Origin: Adineta ricciae
Lineage: Eukaryota > Rotifera > Eurotatoria > Adinetida > Adinetidae
NCBI GenBank assembly: GCA_905250025.1
Contig: CAJNOJ010000228.1
Coordinates: 1-64,000, forward strand
Direction: 5' to 3'
Length of the DNA stretch: 64,000 nucleotides
A program made the translations under genes and the position numbers. Positions 9,850 through 20,880 of this stretch are shown here, piece after piece; the stretch's first letter is position 1; the number at the start of each line of letters is the position of its first letter. The notes beneath the pieces were generated by a model, which saw nothing but the letters and a program-made list of their open reading frames with translations, ran no database searches and was not told the DNA's origin.

Positions 9850-10089
9850 ATGGAACGTACGTTCGTGAAGATGATTTCAGACAACGGAGTTATGTCGTTA
9901 GTATTTGACAGAAGAAGTCAAACCATCTGTTTCTATCCTTTTCAGACTATCCAACTGTATTTCAACGAAGATTTTCAAGACGAAGAAACAAGTTTTGTTC
10001 ATCCGACCAAATCCTCTCATGGAGATTCACCGGTAATCAACGATCGAGAATACACATTTGGCAAAGATGCTCTGTACCAACCTAATTGA
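9850..10089 (+). CDS. Possible small ORF, 79 aa
   Basis: An ATG-initiated frame (MERTFVKMISDNGVMSLVFD) of 79 codons lies 160 bp after MRPS6. It has no signal peptide, membrane segment or recognised motif. Composition is mixed and acidic near the middle. It could be a small gene, an exon of a larger gene, or chance. Confidence 0.18.
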   Translation: MERTFVKMISDNGVMSLVFDRRSQTICFYPFQTIQLYFNEDFQDEETSFVHPTKSSHGDSPVINDREYTFGKDALYQPN

Positions 10090-10725
10090 ATACTTGATCT
10101 ACATCCCCATTGCTAACACTGTCACGACATACAACGACATCTATAGACGTCTATTTTGTGAGGGTTAATGAAAAATGCTTTTCGTAATCATGGCTTTAAA
10201 AATCTGCGCAATACACGTTTCTCTACCATTTTCTTCTGCAATTCTAACCTTATCAAGCTGCTTTCTCTGACTCATTTAAAGACTCGCTCGAGCACAGCAG
10301 AGGTCATTATCAGCTGTATTTCTCATTCGTTCTCTTCTTCTTTGTTTCCGCAAACGTCAGTCCATATTAACGGTCGATCACTAGTCATGTGACATTACAT
10401 TCTTTTTCTTCCATGCACATGTCCTTTCTTTCGCATCATATATATTACCCTCTCCATCTCAGCTTTTTTCCTTTCTAATCCGACGACAACGTCATTGTTC
10501 GTTCGATCGTCAGAAGGTAAGTGTATATATAGGTAGGCGAAAACGAAAATATTTCACCATACTGCAGTCAGCAGACCGCTCTATAGGGAAAATATTTATT
10601 CAGTCCTTACATTTACATCGTCATCTGATCATTACTGTGATTCATCGAAATTGTGCTTCTAGATATCTTGACTTCTAGTTTTTCACACTGTTTATTCATA
10701 TTTATTTCACAAACCATTTTACACG
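10090..10725. other. Spacer upstream of the Atg8 gene, no gene seen
   Basis: This pyrimidine-rich, AT-rich stretch has short frames on both strands but none with recognisable protein character. A candidate TATA-type sequence (GTATATATAG) lies near 10522, about 200 bp before the Atg8 start codon. It presumably holds the promoter and 5' UTR of the Atg8 gene. Confidence 0.4.
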
Positions 10726-11184
<459 letters not shown>

Positions 11185-11625
11185 TGCGATATTACAAGCA
11201 AATTATATATCGATGCTGGCAAATACAAGAAGTTTCAAATTGTACATTTTTGTCTTCTTTTCTCTTTCTCTCTGATTTCTCTTGAATGTGTGTATGCTTA
11301 TTTAAACCATCATATAAAATGCGATAAGATTGTTAACTAATGTCGAAAGTGTATTTATCAATGTAAAGAAAGAAAATCATTTTTTGTCGCAGGTTTCTAG
11401 ATTGTAATAAATGTGTCACCTTTTCCTTTGCTCTTATAACAAAAAACGAACACTCTGATTCATATTATGAAGCAGAAGACGTGCTTAGTGTGGGATAACG
11501 TTTGCAGCGTAATAAGATTCACGAAAAATCTGGATACTGGCGACAAGGGCGTGTTGTTATTGTTTATTTAGATTGCTGAATAACCCATTACACATGTTAC
11601 GTGCATTGAAGGTAGTACGATGATA

Positions 11626-12033
11626 CTACTTGCGACTGACGAACGCAACGGATCGGATGTGCACGAATGGTTGAATTTGTTTTCGTAGGATAAAATAACA
11701 TTGTTGCGTATAGACCCAAACGAGATATCTCCATAGAAGTTTGATACAGTAGAGGGCGCTTGAACATGTTAATATAAAGAATAGAATCGGAAGTTGAAGA
11801 TTGATTTTGTAGGAATGGCAATCAGTTGGTTTTTTCGTCGCCGAGGAAGAATGAAAGATGAACTTAAGGATTTTTTTATATTGTTCAGTGAAGAATGATT
11901 GGAGATAGTTTTCCGACGGTAATGGGTGACCGTTCCGACATTGTTGAACAGTCAGATAGATGAACGGTTCGTGCATAGATTTCCAAAGTAAATAGAGAGC
12001 GAATATGACGATGCATGAGAACAGTTTAATCAT
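11626..12033 (-). CDS. Small membrane protein ORF, 135 aa, unrecognised
   Basis: The ATG-initiated frame starts MIKLFSCIVIFALYLLWKSM, a likely signal anchor, has a polar, Cys-containing middle, then a second hydrophobic segment (LPILFFILTCSSALYCI) and a basic tail ending SVAFVSRK. An acceptor-like CTAG occurs about 20 bases before the ATG. It lies 75 bp after the stop of the preceding small membrane ORF and shares strand with the BAHD gene further upstream. Codon choice looks protein-like. I do not recognise the family; the two-segment topology is inference from hydrophobicity. Confidence 0.4.
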   Translation of the reverse strand: MIKLFSCIVIFALYLLWKSMHEPFIYLTVQQCRNGHPLPSENYLQSFFTEQYKKILKFIFHSSSATKKPTDCHSYKINLQLPILFFILTCSSALYCIKLLWRYLVWVYTQQCYFILRKQIQPFVHIRSVAFVSRK

Positions 12034-12108
12034 CTCGATGAGTTAATGACTCCTAGATTATGAATTGCAAGGAAAGAATAGAGAAATTAGGAAACTGATC
12101 AAACTAAT

Positions 12109-12405
12109 TCATCGATATAAAATATCAGCCAGCAATAAATACTGACTTTCATTACATGTGTCGAACAGAAATTTGCGCAGAAAAGTAAAGAACCGTCGAG
12201 CGTCAGATGTATTCGTTTGAAGTTTGTGTGGCCAATACACACGAGATTGACTTGGTGTGTAACGGCGACGGTAGATGAGTGCAAAGAATTGAGAATGTGA
12301 GTGATGACTTCGGGTAGACACAATCAGATACAAACTGAGCAAACACGAAAGAAGAGAAATTACAGCAAAGACAATCAATTGTTGGTATTTATTGAAGAAA
12401 AACAT
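12109..12405 (-). CDS. Small signal-anchored ORF, 98 aa, unrecognised
   Basis: The frame starts MFFFNKYQQLIVFAVISLLS with one N-terminal hydrophobic segment extending to about residue 29, then a polar, basic region with paired aromatics (VYWPHKL, RRFFTFLRKFLFD). It could be a type II membrane protein or the first exon of a larger one. It starts 49 bp after the stop of the BAHD acyltransferase and ends 75 bp before the next small membrane ORF, all on the minus strand, which suggests joint expression. No known family is recognised. Confidence 0.4.
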   Translation of the reverse strand: MFFFNKYQQLIVFAVISLLSCLLSLYLIVSTRSHHSHSQFFALIYRRRYTPSQSRVYWPHKLQTNTSDARRFFTFLRKFLFDTCNESQYLLLADILYR

Positions 12406-12454
12406 GAGCGCAAAGAATAGAAAACTTCATTCGCTTAGAAACAATCACAATGCT

Positions 12455-13630
12455 TTATTGTAACTCTTGTCGAAGTTGATCAGCATGATCCTGTTTCAAG
12501 CCGATGTACAATTCGACTTCGTTTGTTTGGGTGGGAAAAATTAAGACTAAGCCGTCCCATCGAGCACTTGGTAGTGTCACACGTTGTGGTGGCCCGTGGC
12601 CGAAATCCACTTGGTACAATGGAAAACGAGACCAATTCGTGAACGCTAAATCCTTGCTGAGGAATGATTGAAAACCTGGATGGATAGCATTCGTGGCATT
12701 TTTCACCATGGCCAATGCTGATGTCATATAATCTTTCGTCATCCGTTGTTTCTTCTCAGAATTAATTCGTTCAGCTAATTCATTCACTGATTTTGTCAGA
12801 AGATCATGCATTGGGAATTGAAAGCAAACAAAGAAATTACAATTACCAAAATAATCGATATCAAGTCCTAATTCTCTACGACCATCACTGGCCATGCCGA
12901 CATTGACGGTTTCGGTCGATGGTATTTGGCGTATTCGACTAATCGCTCGGGTTAACCAGGCAACGACAACGTCGTTCAACGATAAATTTGCTGTTGTAAT
13001 GTTCAGCTTGGTGAACAAATCTTGTTTGGTATATTTTTTCACCAAAACATCCATGGCTGGTATGGATGTAAAGGAAAATGTCGGTGGTATCATGGTGTAT
13101 TCAATATGATCATAACGAATGTCTGATCCTGGTTGTAGCAAAGCTCGATTGAAGTTGAATTTCGGTATTTGACAATCGTCTTTCTGCACAAACCATTTGG
13201 AGAATCGATCAATCAAAGTGAAAAATCCATATCCATCTGTGAAATGATGATGTATACCAAATGCTAGTAGTGTTCCATCGCAAAGATTGATTTGATGGAG
13301 AAAAATCAACGGCGAAGTGTCGGTTGGCAGAGCTCCATATGGAAAAAAGTCCATTTCTTGAAAACTACAATGAATATAATGGGAAACGGATTGATCAGGT
13401 TGATCAGCTCGACTAAAAACATTATTTGATTCCGATGTTGATTCGATCAATTGACCGTAGTTTGGTTTAGCTGCATCGTATACAATTCGACCAAATGCAC
13501 TGGGACAGAATTGTTTGAGAAACTCGATAAATGCCTTTTCTAGATCATCAATTTTATAATTGAATATCCACAACGCTCGAGTGTAGCATTTAGGCATTAC
13601 GACATCATTTAGCGACAGATCTTGCGGCAT
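12455..13630 (-). CDS. BAHD-type acyl-CoA-dependent acyltransferase
   Basis: BAHD enzymes transfer an acyl group from acyl-CoA to a hydroxyl or amine of small molecules; they are best known from plants and fungi. The single-exon protein has 391 residues, shorter than the usual 430-460. The catalytic HxxxDG motif is visible as GIHHHFTDGYGF near residue 135. The structural DFGWG motif appears as DFGHGPPQRV near residue 345. TANLSLNDVVVAWLTRAISR matches the conserved central helix, and the C-terminus ELYIGLKQDHADQL matches the family end. The N-terminus (MPQDLSLNDVVMPKCYTR) lacks some residues normally before the first strand, so it may be slightly short. Lack of introns and rarity in animals fit horizontal transfer, which is inference. 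Two small membrane ORFs follow within 50-450 bp. Confidence 0.85.
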   Translation of the reverse strand: MPQDLSLNDVVMPKCYTRALWIFNYKIDDLEKAFIEFLKQFCPSAFGRIVYDAAKPNYGQLIESTSESNNVFSRADQPDQSVSHYIHCSFQEMDFFPYGALPTDTSPLIFLHQINLCDGTLLAFGIHHHFTDGYGFFTLIDRFSKWFVQKDDCQIPKFNFNRALLQPGSDIRYDHIEYTMIPPTFSFTSIPAMDVLVKKYTKQDLFTKLNITTANLSLNDVVVAWLTRAISRIRQIPSTETVNVGMASDGRRELGLDIDYFGNCNFFVCFQFPMHDLLTKSVNELAERINSEKKQRMTKDYMTSALAMVKNATNAIHPGFQSFLSKDLAFTNWSRFPLYQVDFGHGPPQRVTLPSARWDGLVLIFPTQTNEVELYIGLKQDHADQLRQELQ

Positions 13631-14547
13631 AATTTGTCGAAAACTGAAACGAAGAATAATTTACCAGGAGGATACAGTACATTTATATAGTAGAAACTCG
13701 CAGAGCTTTATTGGCTTGCCCAGGTATTGACATTGCCTAAACTCTGTAATTGCGTAAGATTCACTAAAAATTACACATCTATTTGCTCGGCATTTATGAT
13801 TACTATACTGTTGTCATTGTTGTATATTTCAACAAGTAGAAAGAGGTCCATGATAAATCCCTCTAGATGGCAACAGCTATCAAATGATGTTGTCATTTGA
13901 AACAAATATTTTTCTTCGCAAATCGAAATGGACCCATATTCGTTCGTGTAAAACCCTGAACTTTATTGTGCTTCAATTTTTCTTCTGCATTGTAGTGAAT
14001 CTATTCAAGAGTAAAACTATCATTCATCTTCATTTCAGCTGTCTAGCCATCGAAAGGGCAAATTACTGTCTTGACTAATTGATCTAATTCATTTCTAACT
14101 TGTCATCTCCAATCCCTTATGCGATACTATTAACCATACATATTGATACCGACAATCGAGACATTTCATAACTGCCTAATCGACTCATTCGGGGTGAATT
14201 TTCGGCGGTAAATTGTAAAATGTTGTTTTGTATGACATCGGCAAATGAAATCGTCAAACTGTACAAGAAAAACATTACTCGTACGTCGACAAATGTTTAT
14301 GCACGTGTTCTTAACATTTGTACACCCACATTACGAAAGTTTCAGTAAATACTACGCACGTGTTTCGTTTAGCTCAGTAAACAAACAAGGTTGGAGAAAA
14401 TAAATCATCAATATCTTTTGAATGCATCATGACTTCGAATTATCATTCATTTCTATTCAAAAGAAATGTACACAAAAAGAAAAACAATCGTGGACGGAAT
14501 TGAGCTTTTGTTCACTGATAGAAAAGAGAAACATGAATATGATCGTA
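13631..14547. other. Intergenic stretch, no gene recognised
   Basis: This AT-rich spacer lies between the 5' side of the BAHD gene and the 3' side of the Rho GTPase gene. Frames at 13884 and 14466 are short and lack motifs; the latter runs into the antisense of the Rho gene. It probably holds the BAHD promoter and the Rho 3' UTR. Confidence 0.4.
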
Positions 14548-15193
14548 TCAGAGTAAAACACAATGACAAAAGCATTTTTGATGCGATTTTTTATCTAGGG
14601 CAATTTTGGCGGCGTATTCAAATACTTCTCGTACACCTTCGCGTGTTTTCGCTGAACATTCGAGATAATTCTTCGCACCGATTCGCTTCGCACATAGAAG
14701 CGCATCTTCCGTTGTAATCAGCTTTTGATTTTGACTCCGTATGCGTTCGTGCACGTCAGGATCGTCACGTAGGTCACGTTTGTTAGCTATTAAAAGTATC
14801 GGCACATTGTGACAATAATGTTTGATTTCAGGTGCCCATTTATCTAACACACATGTTAAACTATCTGGTAAATCAAAAGCAAAACAAATCAATACAACTT
14901 GAGTATTTGGATAGCCGAGAACACGGAGTCTAAGACACATGACAATCGATTGCAAAGTAAATGAAAAGTTCTTCTTACCGTGCATATTCTTCTTGGCCAG
15001 CCGTATCGATTAGTAACAATTCGATACGTTTGTTATCAACTTCAATGACATGCGTGTTCCCTTCGAATAATGTTGGTACATAATCATGACAGAATCGGTT
15101 GTCTTTAAATGCATAAAGTAATGATGTCTTGCCAACGTTACCATTGCCGACTACGACTAACTTCTTCCGAACAAAATCGATGTCAGAAGTCAT
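14548..15193 (-). CDS. Rho-family small GTPase with atypical G1 motif
   Basis: This is a GTP-dependent switch for actin and membrane processes. Two exons (15193-14979 and 14929-14548), split by a 49-bp intron, give about 198 residues. G1 is GNGNVGKTSLL where Rho proteins normally have GDGACGKT. Switch I holds YVPTLFEGN with the effector Thr; Rho usually has FENY. G3 is DTAGQEEY with catalytic Gln. G4 is NKRDLRDD and G5 is ECSAK. A Rho-type insert lies between G4 and G5 (HERIRSQNQKL). The C-terminus CFCHCVLL ends in a CAAX box whose Leu predicts geranylgeranylation, with two more Cys as possible palmitoylation sites. It is closest in pattern to RhoA/B/C, but changes in G1 and switch I make it divergent. 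Confidence 0.9.
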
Positions 15194-16431
15194 ATTTTTT
15201 TGACGTGAACCTTTGAAAAGAAAAGATGGATGACAACAACGTACAATGAAAAGAAAACATTCGTCGACTGTTTCGCTTTCTGTTTCATCTTAGTGTACAT
15301 ACCATAAAAGAAGAGTTTTTTTTTTGTCAATTTTTATGATTAATATTGAACTTGAGATGAAATAAATTGTCGTCAATTATCTATGTCAATAATATAATAG
15401 TAGGTTGTTGTTTGATCTTGACAAATCCAATTAGATGTCACACGAGAGTGGATGTCTCTATTCTCAGTTCAATCAACTTTTCTTTTTCTCCTGTCTTTTC
15501 TTAAACCCCGATAAATGAAGAAGGAAAGAAGGAAAAGGAGATCGATACGGATCTTCAACAGATCGACAATGATGAGTGATGCCAGAAATGGAAAAGAATG
15601 ACAATATAAAGCTATTCTCATGAGTGTCTTGTTATTGTTATTCTTTACTTCTAATAGCATTTGATTGCATAGGACAGAAAGAAGTAAAGAAGAAAAAAAA
15701 ACTCGGGAGTGAAGATGATTCATATCAGAATCAGATTTCCGTTTTTCTTTTCTTTTTACGATTGGTAGATATAGAACAGTTCGTAGTTTTTTTTTGCCGA
15801 TTTTACCTCTCGAACAAGTCACCAATTACTAATAGATGAATGCCCTTTTTCAATTTTATGACAATCTGTTTCGAAGAGAGTGACTCTTACAAAGCGCCCA
15901 TGTTGAATTTCAGCATTATAATTCAGTTGACGATACTCTAGTTTACAACCCTTATCGATAGGAACAATCAGAAAGAGTATTCTATCGCATATTTTATTAC
16001 TCAGGGGTACTGAACGCATGAATATATTTTTTCTTCGGGAAAAATCATTCTTTCTATCCATACGGTTTATTAGAAGATAACCAAATCTAGACTACGCAAT
16101 ATGTCGATCCTCATCGAGGAGATGAATGATCATCTTTTAGAATGCCGCTTTTCCACTCGCGTTAATCTTTTCATTAAAACAAAAAATCACTATGCACATA
16201 ATCAATCGGTCTTTTTTCGCATGGCAATCAACCTTTGAAAATTCCATTTCCGTGATTAATTTATTTTCATAGAGATTTCTAAAATAATAGTGATAGAACA
16301 TATATATCGAAGAGCAAAAAGAAAAACAAACGTATGTCGATATACGCGATTACATGGAGATTTCAGCATAGGATAAAATACACACAAGATATATCTGAAC
16401 AATAAAAGCATGGCAAATGAACTCGTTCATT
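15194..16431. other. 1.2-kb intergenic stretch, no gene recognised
   Basis: This AT-rich stretch contains poly-T/poly-A runs and purine/pyrimidine-asymmetric segments (near 15470-15560 and 15690-15800). Overlapping frames on both strands at 15469-15839 and 15819-16061 are lysine- or leucine-rich and lack motifs, so I treat them as chance. It presumably carries the Rho promoter and CYHR1 3' UTR. Confidence 0.4.
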
Positions 16432-17723
16432 CTACGGTTTATCTAATTGTACCATCAGCAAACGAAAACTAATCGATGGCGAGGAGAGAATTCGATTGCA
16501 TTCGTGTGAACTGATTGGCAGTTTTAAGTATTCGGTTTCGGTGTTGTTCGGACTGAATTCAAAGTGGTGTATAATCGGTTGAATGGACACATTTGATGGG
16601 TCACCGTGTGGACCTTTGAGAATAAAAAACTTCAAGTCAATCGTTTGACTCACTTTGGATTTCAGAACTAATTGATAACTGAGTGAACGTGTTACTGTCG
16701 TATGCGGGTGTGGATTGTTATCGTTAATACGAGCACGAAGTTGCCATTGGTACTGTAAGGCTGTGAAACGTGAAGTTTCGAAGTATAGTTTGGCGACGAA
16801 GTCATCAGTTCGTAATGGTTTTAAAATTAAGTCTAGAAAAATGAAAGGAGATTCTCATTGTCGCACAATTGAACTTACCACTGACACCGATTTGATTAAG
16901 TGAAAGTAGGTCGACCACTGTTTCGAGACATTTCTTCTCTTCATCACACGCTCTCTTATACTCTTGAATGGTACAAATCAATTCTAACCCTGTTTTCGAT
17001 GGATATTGGCATCCGGCTAGATGAGTTGACAAGTTATGAAAAGAGCCAGTCCATGGACACCCCAACAACGCATAATCACAAACTGTTAAACTAAACAAAA
17101 GATTTGTTGAGGATTTCCAATATCCCTTTACATTCGTTCATACCGATCAGAACACTTTTCTGTTTGATGAAGTTTGATTTCGGAACGTAAAAATATCTGA
17201 TGACAATAATCACATTCAATTGGTAGTTCGGAGATGGTTTTCTCTACAGCTAAATTTCTTGTACAATTCGATTTCGATATTTCGCAACGGCAATTCGGAC
17301 TGAAATACAAAAGTGAGTATTCCGATCGCTAGATGAGGGTTCAAATTCGATTACCATGTTGTCTGTTCATCTTTCAGTTTGCAATCAGCTAACAAATGAT
17401 TAAAACACGATGCACACATAAGATGACCGTTGACACACTGAAGAAGAACGAATATGATATAAGTATTCGGAATCAGTTTCTTCTTCTCTCGTTACTTGAA
17501 ACATCGCTAATGTTGAAAGATCCAAACATATACAACATGAAAGAATTGAACCGATTCGTTCTTCGAGCAAACGAGGTTTCTCAGGCGAAGGAATTTTCGA
17601 TTTTTTTCTCGGTGGTTCATGTGTAATACTCGAATCTATTGTTGATTGATCCGCTGTTGCTAACACAGGCGTATCATGAATAGGATTTTGCTGGATTTCG
17701 TTCGAATTTGTCGTTTCGGCCAT
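16432..17723 (-). CDS. ZTRAF1: CYHR1/ZTRAF1-type RING and TRAF-type zinc finger protein
   Basis: Several exons on the minus strand give roughly 370 residues. The N-terminal tail contains [10 protein letters not shown]. The RING-like part reads [17 protein letters not shown], then [27 protein letters not shown] and [20 protein letters not shown], and [20 protein letters not shown], which follow the human CYHR1 order closely. The TRAF-type finger continues [20 protein letters not shown]. The C-terminal part has [43 protein letters not shown] and [10 protein letters not shown], the conserved C-terminal domain. Function is poorly known; human CYHR1 binds galectin-3 and is cytoplasmic or perinuclear. 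The start at 17723 ([10 protein letters not shown]) is preferred; an in-frame ATG at 17774 is the alternative. Confidence 0.92.
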
Positions 17724-18124
17724 GGGTAGTAAATCAAAACAGAACGAAAAGGAATTTCCACGTGACGTGAGCAACCGACGTGTTCAATCAGATGACGTCA
17801 TTACCATGTTCATTGGCTTATGTTAATCATCGGATGACTTATCTTAATCCTCCGATGACTTTTATTAAAATAAGAAAAATACAAAATCTATTGAAAAGTT
17901 TCATTTTTTCGAATATCAAATATTGTCATCTGTTGAATATATCATCATAATTATTCGATTGGTAATGTGAAACAACCAATAGGCAGTCGTGTGTGTGTAT
18001 GAGTAAAACGAATGAATGAACAATGCGGATTAGTTTTTCTTTCACAATGACAGAATAATCGAAAAAAAAATGTTCTTCTCTTTTCTTGATGTCTCATTTT
18101 CGTCGTTTTTTTTCAAGACTCCAG

Positions 18125-18703
18125 ATGAACAAAAAGCCATTATCGATTGTTGTGGCTTTGGATGATTGCAATGGTATCGGTCGTGATAACACCATTCCGT
18201 GGCATTTTAAAAACGATATGAAGTTCTTCCGTCATGTTACATCGAAGAAAATCGATCCGAATAAACAGAATGCGGTTATCATCGGTCGTAAAACCTATGA
18301 AACATTTCCCAAACCTTTACCGAATCGATTGAATATTGTTATAAGCCGCAATTCAGCATTACCAAATACAAACTATCCCAATACTACGCGCGTCGATTCA
18401 ATCAACGATGCCATTAAACGTGCTCAAGAAGACACGACTATTGAGAATATTTTTATCGCAGGTGGCGTTTCGGTTTATGAAGAAGCAATGAAAACGAACC
18501 TTGTTAAGCGTGTATACGTAACTCGGGTGAAAGGTGATTTTCATTGTACGGCTGTTTGGTCGTCGTTTGATGTGTCGAATTTCAAACGTATCAAACCAAT
18601 TCCTATTGAATATCAGCAATTTTTCGATTGTACCGATGAGAACCGAGAAGAGAATGACAAAGCGTCTGTGTGCCATTTAGAAATCTATGAACGAGATATT
18701 TGA
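18125..18703 (+). CDS. DHFR: Dihydrofolate reductase
   Basis: This enzyme reduces dihydrofolate to tetrahydrofolate with NADPH. The protein has 192 residues from the ATG at 18125 (MNKKPLSIVVALDDCNGIGR). An upstream in-frame ATG at 18086 exists, but a polypyrimidine tract and AAG acceptor (TTTTTTTTCAAG) lie between them, 7 bases before the 18125 ATG, so the shorter form is chosen. Motifs are NGIGRDNTIPWHFKNDMKFF with substrate-binding region and PW, AVIIGRKTYETFP for NADPH binding, LPNRLNIVISRN, and IFIAGGVSVYEEAM. It is a single exon and a stand-alone enzyme without fused thymidylate synthase, as in animals. UFM1 begins 42 bp after its stop. Confidence 0.95.
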   Translation: MNKKPLSIVVALDDCNGIGRDNTIPWHFKNDMKFFRHVTSKKIDPNKQNAVIIGRKTYETFPKPLPNRLNIVISRNSALPNTNYPNTTRVDSINDAIKRAQEDTTIENIFIAGGVSVYEEAMKTNLVKRVYVTRVKGDFHCTAVWSSFDVSNFKRIKPIPIEYQQFFDCTDENREENDKASVCHLEIYERDI

Positions 18704-18745
18704 AATGTTCCTTTTTATTTTCTCACGTGAAATCTTCTTTTTCAG

Positions 18746-19207
<462 letters not shown>

Positions 19208-19312
19208 CTGATTCTGTTAAATGTTTTATTTTAATCAAAATAAATAAATATCTACGTTATCATTATTTATTCTAGTTATTTGAATGTTCACTTTATTGAT
19301 GTTTTTCGTTAG

Positions 19313-20189
19313 ATGTCGAACGCTTCGTCACGATCGACCTTACCTACTCTACCTATATCCGACTTCGATGCAAGTCATCTCGAAGAAGAACACGTGCATA
19401 AAGTTTATAATGATATCGCGCATAATTTCAGTGACACACGTCACAAGCCATGGCCGCGCGTTGTAGATTTTCTTCGTTTATTTCCAAGTGGCTCACTGAT
19501 ACTTGACGTGGGGTGTGGTAATGGTAAATACATGAATATTCGAGATGATTTTATGATGGTAAGACCAAACCTTGGTGTTTTTCATATGGGTTTTCTTGTT
19601 CTGTAGTAGATTGGTTGTGATCGAAGCGAAGGCCTTTTGAAAATATGTCGCGATCGCGGCTATCAAGTTTTTCTGTCTGATTGCATGAAGATTCCTGTTC
19701 CAACGAATATGTTCGATGGTGCTATTTGTATTGCTGTTCTTCATCACATCAGTACTGAAGTAAACGAACACAAGCATCTTTTATCAAGCGCTTCCCTTTC
19801 CATTTTAGAACCGAAGATTAGCGGCTTTGAGGGAAATTGTACGGCTATTAAAGCCAGGCGGACAAGCGTTGGTTACTGTTTGGGCGAAAGAACAAGAAGT
19901 TGAAAATAAGAAAAGTACCTATATTACCAAGAATGCTAAGCCGCCATGTCCGATTCATTCTACACATGAAGAAACCAAGGAATTGAGCATTCATACGCCG
20001 CGAACGGAATTTCAACGATCGGATTGTCTTGTTCCATGGACTAAACCGAACGAAAAACTATTGAGATATTATCATGTTTTTGTTAGACATGAGCTTGAAC
20101 GTACATTGACACACATACCAGAAGCCAAGATTGTAAATTCCTATAATGATGATGGGAATTGGTGCATAATTTTCATGAAAATCGCCTGA
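19313..20189 (+). CDS. TRM9/ALKBH8-type tRNA wobble-uridine methyltransferase
   Basis: The family uses SAM to methylate 5-carboxymethyluridine at the wobble position of certain tRNAs. Three exons give about 245 residues: EEEHVHKVYNDIAHNFSDTR and PWPRVVDFL (TRM9 N-terminal signature), LILDVGCGNGKYM (SAM motif I), IGCDRSEGLLKICRDRG, DCMKIPVPTNMFDGAICIAV with LHHIST, LREIVRLLKPGGQALVTVWA, and a C-terminal YYHVFVRHELERTL before a final strand NWCIIFMKIA. It is the free methyltransferase form, without the AlkB domain of ALKBH8; TRMT9B is another possible orthologue. The ATG is immediately preceded by GTTTTTCGTTAG. NCBP2 starts 40 bp after its stop. Confidence 0.9.
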
Positions 20190-20229
20190 AATCATCGATT
20201 GTTTCTTTCCTTTTTTTTTCAGATAAATC

Positions 20230-20880
20230 ATGTCGGACTTAAGTGTTCCGTTTCTTTTCCAAAAGTCTGTTTCCCTCAGCTCGTATCGTGATCGGCGATT
20301 TTCGGTAAGAGATGATGAAAGAAAATTTTTCATTTGAGACATCTTTGGGAACGTAGGGCGGCGAAGTCGAACAAGACAAGAAATTGTTACAAAGCACGAC
20401 GCTCTACGTCGGGAATCTCTCATTTTATACAACTGAAGAACAAATTCATGAGCTGTTTTCGCGTGCTGGTGATGTGAAACGTATTATTATGGGTTTAGAT
20501 AAACAATCCAAAACGCCATGTAATATTTTCAAGATCTTTCACTTCTGATTTTCTTGATTCGTACATTTCAGGTGGATTTTGTTTTGTGGAATATTATACA
20601 AGAAGTGATGCTGAACAAGCGATGAGATATATCAATCAGACTCGTCTTGATGATCGAATTATCCGAACCGATTGGGATGCTGGATTCATCGATGGACGTC
20701 AATATGGGCGAGGAAAAAGTGGTGGACAGGTTCGTTGATTTCTTCTACTACGACTGTTTTGTCTACTTTTCTGTTATTCAGGTGCGCGATGAATACCGGC
20801 AAGATTATGATCCAGGTCGTGGTGGTTATGGTAAACGAATCATTCAAGGAAAGGAAATGGAAAAGGGCGGTGCGATTTAG
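20230..20880 (+). CDS. NCBP2: Nuclear cap-binding protein subunit 2 (CBP20)
   Basis: This is the RRM subunit of the nuclear cap-binding complex, which binds m7G caps of Pol II transcripts. Four exons give about 160 residues. Cap-stacking tyrosines are expected in SSYRDRRF and in [20 protein letters not shown] (RNP2 region). RNP1 reads [17 protein letters not shown]. It continues [32 protein letters not shown] and [11 protein letters not shown], all typical of CBP20. A strong acceptor (TTTTTTTTTCAG) precedes the ATG by 7 bases. It is the last gene of the four-gene same-strand block. Confidence 0.95.

Noticed and set aside
15469..16061. Lysine- and leucine-rich frames on both strands
   Set aside because: They overlap on opposite strands, arise from poly-A/poly-T and purine-rich runs, and show no domain.
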